Origin: Hymenoscyphus infarciens | Taxonomy: Eukaryota > Ascomycota > Leotiomycetes > Helotiales > Helotiaceae | Reading direction: 5' to 3' | Assembly: GCA_001414345.1 (NCBI GenBank) | Contig: LLCB01000019.1 | Coordinates: 1-64,000 of the forward strand | Length of the DNA stretch: 64,000 bases | Shown: piece by piece, positions 58,364-64,000 of the stretch | Layout: each line of letters starts with the position of its first letter | How positions within the stretch are numbered: position 1 is the first letter of the stretch | Position numbers and translations under genes: made by a program | Notes under the pieces: model-generated | The model's database searches: none | Told to the model about the DNA's origin: nothing | Seen by the model: only the letters and a program-made list of their open reading frames with translations

Positions 58364-58825
58364 TTACCTATAACCCCTGGATGCCCGGGGAGCATCCCAA
58401 TTCGAATTCCCTTCCTTTCTCCATTCCAAAATAAGACTCGTAACACCGTCACCCAAAACTGGATGCTTCTCTCTTCCTCCATACTTGGGTGCAGCGTACT
58501 TTTTCTCAAGCAGTGGAACATACTTGTCCATATCATTCTTGACTCCCTTAACGCCAAGTTCATCCATGTAGGTCTCCCAATCGGCCTTCAAACCTTGCGG
58601 TCACCATGCCTTGTTCTTGTTACCCGTACCTACACCACCCACTTCCCTAGGGTGGTTTGCGAGCTCGTTGTCGTGTGCATCCAGTGCCGTACCGATGCGC
58701 TCCTTCTGGTCCTTGTCGAGCCTTTTGATGTCAGGGTCTTTCATGTATTTGCGAACACCCACCAAAGTCTTGAGCTTGATCATGACTTCACCAGCACCTT
58801 GATCTGTTTTTATTTGTTTGTCCAT
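58364..58825 (-). pseudogene. Hypothetical protein, interrupted by an in-frame TGA
   Basis: From ATG 58825 the frame runs 154 codons to 58364 and is broken once, by TGA at 58603-58601 (codon 75). Both halves look like one protein: MDKQIKTDQGAGEVMIKLKT, GVRKYMKDPDIKRLDKDQKE and ANHPREVGGVGTGNKNKAW before the stop, LKADWETYMDELGVKGVKND and MDKYVPLLEKKYAAPKYGGR after it. It is charged, helix-rich and without membrane segments. I do not recognise the family. A spliced intron at the stop cannot be excluded, though no good donor/acceptor pair stands out. It lies at the edge of the AT-rich block. Confidence 0.5.
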
Positions 58826-59130
58826 AACTCCGTTGCCCAAAGCGTCCTCCGTCCTTGTCAGGGTCTATCTGCATGCAACAGTTCAAGTTGAAATAGGTTA
58901 GAAATCCATACCTGGGTTTTTGCAGGAGAGTTCATACTCGTCGCTAATTATTTAAGCGTTTTCTGCTTAGAAGGGTATACTGCTGCGAGGTGTCCCTATA
59001 GGGTTTAGAGATCCGTCTAGCGTTTTTGTTTTCCTAGCCGGATTAGCACTCCTATCCTTCTTAAAAGTTCCTATCTATACCTTTTCTTACTTTTAAGACT
59101 ATTCTTTCTTATTATATCCCCTCTTTTAAG
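58826..59130. other. Transition into the AT-rich block
   Basis: Composition falls from normal to AT-rich between about 58950 and 59100, ahead of the hAT copy. This is probably the edge of an older, unidentified repeat into which the hAT element inserted. Confidence 0.4.
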
Positions 59131-62100
59131 CAGTGTGGTCGATAGTATTATCGTGATAAAATACTATAGTATTTTAGATTAATATATTATTATGATATCC
59201 TAGTAGTACGTATCTAAATACGCTATAATACTATTATAATATTGTAATATCATATGGTATATCTTTTAATAACTTGTAAGCGCTAAAACCTACTTTTTCT
59301 TAAAATAAGGTTATTTATACTTTTTTATATACTCTTTTGTTACTTTAAAACTATATAATAATAATAATAGATATTAATAAAATAATTAGTAGGAGTTGTT
59401 TATTATATATTAAATAGCCTAAACTGAGCGTATTAGGCGATTTTATAAGAAGCTAGTAGTTTAATTAAGTATATAGTTAAAAGTTGCTTTTTAGTATATA
59501 AATTAATAGATATTTAGAGTATATATTATATATATACTATGTTAAGACCTAGGTCTTAGTATGCCTTACTAAATATTTTATATAAAGATCGTAGTATATA
59601 ATTAATTATAATACTTTAAATTTAATAAGAAGTTTAGTAGTAACTAATTAGTATTTAATTAAATTTTTAGTGTTTAGAGCTTCTTTTTAGAAGACGTGGT
59701 TATTAAGAACGACTAACTTACTAGATATAACGTTTTCGAAATAATTAGCTTAGTAATAGTACTCTAATAACTAAGCCTCTTTATAACTCTTTATTTAATA
59801 ATAAATTAATAGTGTATTATAAAATTCTTTAGATAAAGGGAAATAACTGTCTAAGTACTTAAAATATAAGAATGAATATATATTACTAGAAAAAACAACG
59901 AAAATAAGTTTAGTTTATAGACCTCTTAAAACTTAAACTAAAACTAGACCTACTATTTATCTTATAAGTAAAAGTACTCCTATCTAAGCTATTCTAAAGT
60001 ATGTCTTATATATTAAATACCTCCTTCTTACTCTAGAATTAGCTAATAAGATTAAAGGATATAATCTTATACTAAGACTTTAAATATTTAAGTATCTTTA
60101 TAGTATATACCTTAAGGCGATTATGTTAATCTATAACTACTAATTTAGCTAAAGACTAGAGGCGTTCTACTAAGGTATTTAAATATAGAATAGAAAGTAT
60201 ATTTATCACTATCTTATAAAGATTAGAATAGGCCTTCTTTTAGGTAGATTAGAGCTACTATTCGATTATACTTTTATCTATATCTTAAGATAGAAGGGTA
60301 TAATATCAAGTATACTTATTACTTATAAGAGAGAGAAGCCTAGGTTAAAGCATATTAGCTAAAAAGGGGTAAAATTAAAAGGTTAAAGTAAAAAGAGGTA
60401 AAGTTAAAACAAGGGTTAAAGCTTACCTCTTACTCCTCTTTTAAGATAAAAACTAGGTAAATAAATTAAGTACTTAGGTAGATACTAGAGAGTGATAAAG
60501 TAGGCTAAACAACGTAATTTAAGAGTTAATATTAGTATTATTTATATAGCTAAATGCTATCTTAGAGCGATAATCGTTGTTTTATAATTTTTCTACTATA
60601 GCTTAAGTAGAGGCTATCTAGCTAGGTTCTTAGGCCTTTTCTAAGTACTCCTACTTATAAGCTAGATAGAGTACTACCGCGGCGGTATATACTAGTAATC
60701 TCCTAGTTAGATTATAGTATTTAGAGATCTTTTCCTACTCTAAGGTATTATTAGTAAAGTAAAAGAGAAAGAAAAAGAGAAAGAGAAGAGGATATTATTT
60801 ACCTTTTTAAAGTAAGGATAGTATAGCTAGATTGTTAATATACTTCCTTTAGACCTTCTTAAAAAAAGAGAGAATAAAGTCTATTATTAGAATTGTTTTA
60901 TTAAGAGTTCTAGACATGCTCTTAAGCGCTAATAAGGAGTACTTAAGAGAGCTAAAAAAGAGCCTTATCTAATTAAATTAGCGAGAGATTAAGAAGTAAA
61001 AGTAGTACTATACTTACTAAACCGAGTTTAGACTAATTATAAGTAGTAATTATATTATTAAGGTTAAACTTATATATATCTTAAAAGTACTTAATCTTAA
61101 GCTTTAAAGTAATTGCTCTTTAAATACTTCTATACTAGGATATTTAGTATGTTTTATTAGCTTAGAGTATAGTAAGGCCCCTAGTTAACTTCTTAAATTC
61201 GTTATATAATACTATACTTATATATATCTTTTTTACGAAGTTAAAGAGGTGTTTAAGAGTATTATAAACTTTAAACCCCTATAAAGAGTCCTAGGAGTAG
61301 GTATCTTCTAATTAGTTTATCTTAAGCTTAAAATCTATATACTTTTTAGAGGCTATATCTTCGATAATAAGGTAGAGTATATAATATATATATCGAATTT
61401 AGTAGTACTTAGCCTAGCCTCTTATATTGCTTTTACTTAGTACTAAAGCAACTTAGCGAAGTATAACGTTATTATTAGATATATTATTTATAGGAAAGTA
61501 GCTAATTTTATTAAATATATCTATTAAAAGTAATAAGTATTTATTTAGGATTTTTAGGAGTGTTTTTACGTACTATAATCTTAGAGTATTTTAAGTAAAA
61601 AGAGTATTATATTTTTACTTATATAAGGCTCTTTAATTTGTTTTATACTAAGTACCACTTCTACTAGGTTACTAAACTCGTTAACTCTATAGACTATATA
61701 TTCTAGGATAGAAAGACTATTATCTAACTTCTACCTATTAGTAAATATATATATTTTAGACTAGAATCTTAATAGATAATGCTTTATTTTAGCGAAACTG
61801 TCCTAGTATTATTACTTAATCTAGTTATATAGTATAGAGTATACTTTAGGTAGAATATTACTCTTAAGGTTATTAAGATATTAAATAAGAGTATAAAAGG
61901 CCTCGTATTCGGTAAAGCGTATAGGAAGGTTATAAGAGGCGATAAGGTTTATAAATAAAACCTCTAGAGTATTAGGATTAATAGTTAAGTACTTGTTATT
62001 AAAGTTAGAATAGATTATATATATAATCTTACGCCTTTTTTAAGGGTTTTAGTAGGCTATATTTATAGCTTCTTTAATACTAATTTGTCTCTTTTTAGTA

Positions 62101-63649
62101 GCCTTTTAGTATAGGGTTTTAATGTCGATTCTATAATTCTTAAGAAGGTAAGTAGCTATGATTTTAGTACTACTATTTATAGTATATCTCTTAGTATAGT
62201 ACTTATAACGCTACTCCTAGTAGCTAGTAGATTTATTACTAAGAAATTAGTAAGCTAATTATGTTATTAGATTTAAGAGTTTCTTATATATAAACTGTCT
62301 TATGATTCTTATTAATTATATAGAGCTAAACATAGCTAGTTCGAGGTCTTTTAGTAGGCTTTTTTAGAATTTAGAACACTTTCTATAGATCTAAATAGAG
62401 CGTACTTATATTAGTTACTACTAGCTTAGTTTTAAAGGGGTTCTTCTAGGAGCTTAAAGTGCTTAAATAGGACGAAATAGGTAATATTAGTAGTGATTTT
62501 AAAAGAACGTAAGACTAAGAGCTTAATACTTAAGAGGATATAGTAAATTAGTAAAAAGTAAGGTATAAAGGTAATAAATAAAGGATAAAATCGTAGAAGT
62601 AATTAGAGAGACCGAAGTTGTTAAACTTTTAAAGTGTTAATAGTAGTAGTAGGAGTTATGATTTTTTAATAACTAGTACTAAAAAGAGGTAGATAATAAT
62701 CATAGAGCGACTTTAAGATAGATATAAAGGATAAAGATAGAAGACTTTTTAGAGAGAAAGAGAGAGCCTTTTAAAGACCTTTTTTATATCTAAAGTAATT
62801 ATAATTAATACTCTTTAATCTATAAATAATTAAGGTATATTTTAACTAATTATAATATAGCGTACTAAAACGTATATTAAAGCTAAATTAAATATCTAAA
62901 GTCCGTTATCTTTAGAGCGCGATTAAAAAGTATCTACGCTATAGAATTAAGTTTTAATTATATTATTAGAAAGCCTTAATTTAGAGCTTTCTTTTAAGCT
63001 TATATACGTATTAATCAAATAAAAATTAAGTATATAAGACCTTATTTAAATAAATAAAATCGTTTTATAGAAATATATATAAATTTTAGCTAGAGTAGTA
63101 TAAAATCTAAATTTTTTAAACATCGATTTAGTTAATTTTTATATATAATTAAAAGATAAAATTTAATAAATTTAATATACTAATCTATTATATTATAACT
63201 TTTAATCTAACGTTATTATTATTAAATTAGTACTTAGTATTAATAGAAACATATCTGGAAATCTATCTTATATAGGCTATATTTATTACTTTATGTTACT
63301 TAGATTAGTTTAAGAGCTATTTATATGATTCTTTTTTTAAAATACTCTATTTAAATAGATCTATAATTCTAGCTATTTAGTACTATATTTTCTATACTAT
63401 GCGTTATACTATATAGTTTTAAAAGATAAGGCTAAAAAGAAGTAGAGTTAAAATCCGGGGTAAAAAGCTTAAATATTTAGGCTTAGTAATACTATAATAT
63501 TATCATAATATTAATTAAAATACTAATAATATAAAGGATAATATTATTAGATATCGTGGTATTTAAATAGTATAAATAATATATATTAAAGTAGGTTTCT
63601 AATAATATATCGTAGTGGTATAATATTATAAATACTATCGACTATACTA
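59131..63649 (-). mobile_element. hAT-superfamily DNA transposon, copy 2 (4,519 bp, RIP-degraded)
   Basis: Same element and orientation as 6141-10617. It starts CAGTGTGGTCGATAGTATT and ends with the inverted equivalent at 63649 (last base A where copy 1 has G). A perfect but different 8 bp target duplication, CTTTTAAG, flanks it (59123-59130 and 63650-63657), so the two copies are independent insertions, not a segmental duplication. Differences from copy 1 are mostly transitions, plus a short insertion near 60365-60400. The transposase core remnant corresponds to about 61050-61600 on the minus strand. Confidence 0.92.
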
Positions 63650-63657
63650 CTTTTAAG

Positions 63658-64000
63658 CGCTCCTAGTCTACTATATTCTATCTCTAGCCTTTAATACGTC
63701 TATCTCTTCTAATCCTATATAAGGCTAATTTCCTTTCCGTGTCTAATAGAGAGAATAGAAAGGTTTATATATTATTCTATAGAAGTATATAAAGTAGGTT
63801 AGTATATAAGAGAAGTGCTATAGCGCTCTCTCTTTTATAGAGATAGTATATACTCTCTAAAACTCCTCTTATAAACTAACTTACTTTACGACTTATTTAA
63901 AAGTATAGAGTAAATACTCTCTCTCTCTCTCTAAACTAAATATAATCGCATAGCCGCTATACTATTCTAAATGTCTATATACTCTCTATTTAGTTCTAAG
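63658..64000. other. AT-rich repeat remnant at window end
   Basis: It contains an imperfect inverted repeat with 26 bp arms (63791-63816 and 63862-63887) around a 45 bp loop and several TCTC runs. Family unknown; the window ends inside it. Confidence 0.4.

Noticed and set aside
5336..64000. CRISPR arrays, tRNA or rRNA genes
   Set aside because: No regularly spaced direct repeats of CRISPR type and no tRNA-like A/B box pairs or rRNA segments were noticed; CRISPR is not expected in a fungal genome.

Overview
This window looks like chromosomal DNA of a filamentous ascomycete (Pezizomycotina, probably Leotiomycetes by overall feel; the class is inference). The genes have short 45-120 nt introns, a fungal-type CFEM receptor, a bZIP-DUF3425 factor and a HAP3 CCAAT-binding subunit. 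Gene-bearing DNA of ordinary composition alternates with three very AT-rich blocks (about 5.3-11.2 kb, 48.3-53.7 kb and 58.9-64.0 kb). In these blocks C-to-T and G-to-A transitions have saturated transposons, the signature of repeat-induced point mutation (RIP).

Layout. 0.6-4.1 kb: a 1-Cys peroxiredoxin and a CFEM/seven-helix receptor-like protein. 5.3-11.2 kb: a Tc1/mariner element split by a 4.5 kb hAT element. 11.4-14.1 kb: a broken FAD monooxygenase carrying a C-terminal membrane region. 15.6-18.5 kb: a PDK1-type kinase. 20.3-21.0 kb: a 702 bp non-autonomous hAT-like element. 22.0-23.9 kb: a broken small cysteine-rich secreted protein and a frameshifted short-chain dehydrogenase. 24.5-25.5 kb: a bZIP-DUF3425 factor. 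27.2-31.9 kb: a secreted S10 carboxypeptidase, a TMEM14-family protein, CMC2 and prefoldin subunit 2. 34.9-38.9 kb: HAP3 and RRN3. 41.8-45.3 kb: OST2/DAD1, GRASP and the TGS1 cap hypermethylase. 46.4-46.9 kb: a putative secreted protein. 48.3-53.7 kb: a DIRS-order retroelement with split direct repeats. 53.7-57.5 kb: an alpha-kinase and a kelch-repeat membrane protein. 58.4-58.8 kb: a disrupted hypothetical ORF. 59.1-63.6 kb: a second copy of the 4.5 kb hAT element.

The housekeeping genes cover RNA polymerase I transcription, cap trimethylation, ER N-glycosylation, Golgi stacking, tubulin/actin folding, cytochrome oxidase assembly and PDK1 signalling. They do not form an obvious pathway. The 11.4-24 kb stretch is the opposite: accessory-type genes, three of four recognisable ones broken, next to transposons. 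It looks like a decaying accessory or secondary-metabolism region. Exon coordinates were worked out by hand from splice sites and reading-frame arithmetic; family names come from motif recognition, not from a database search.
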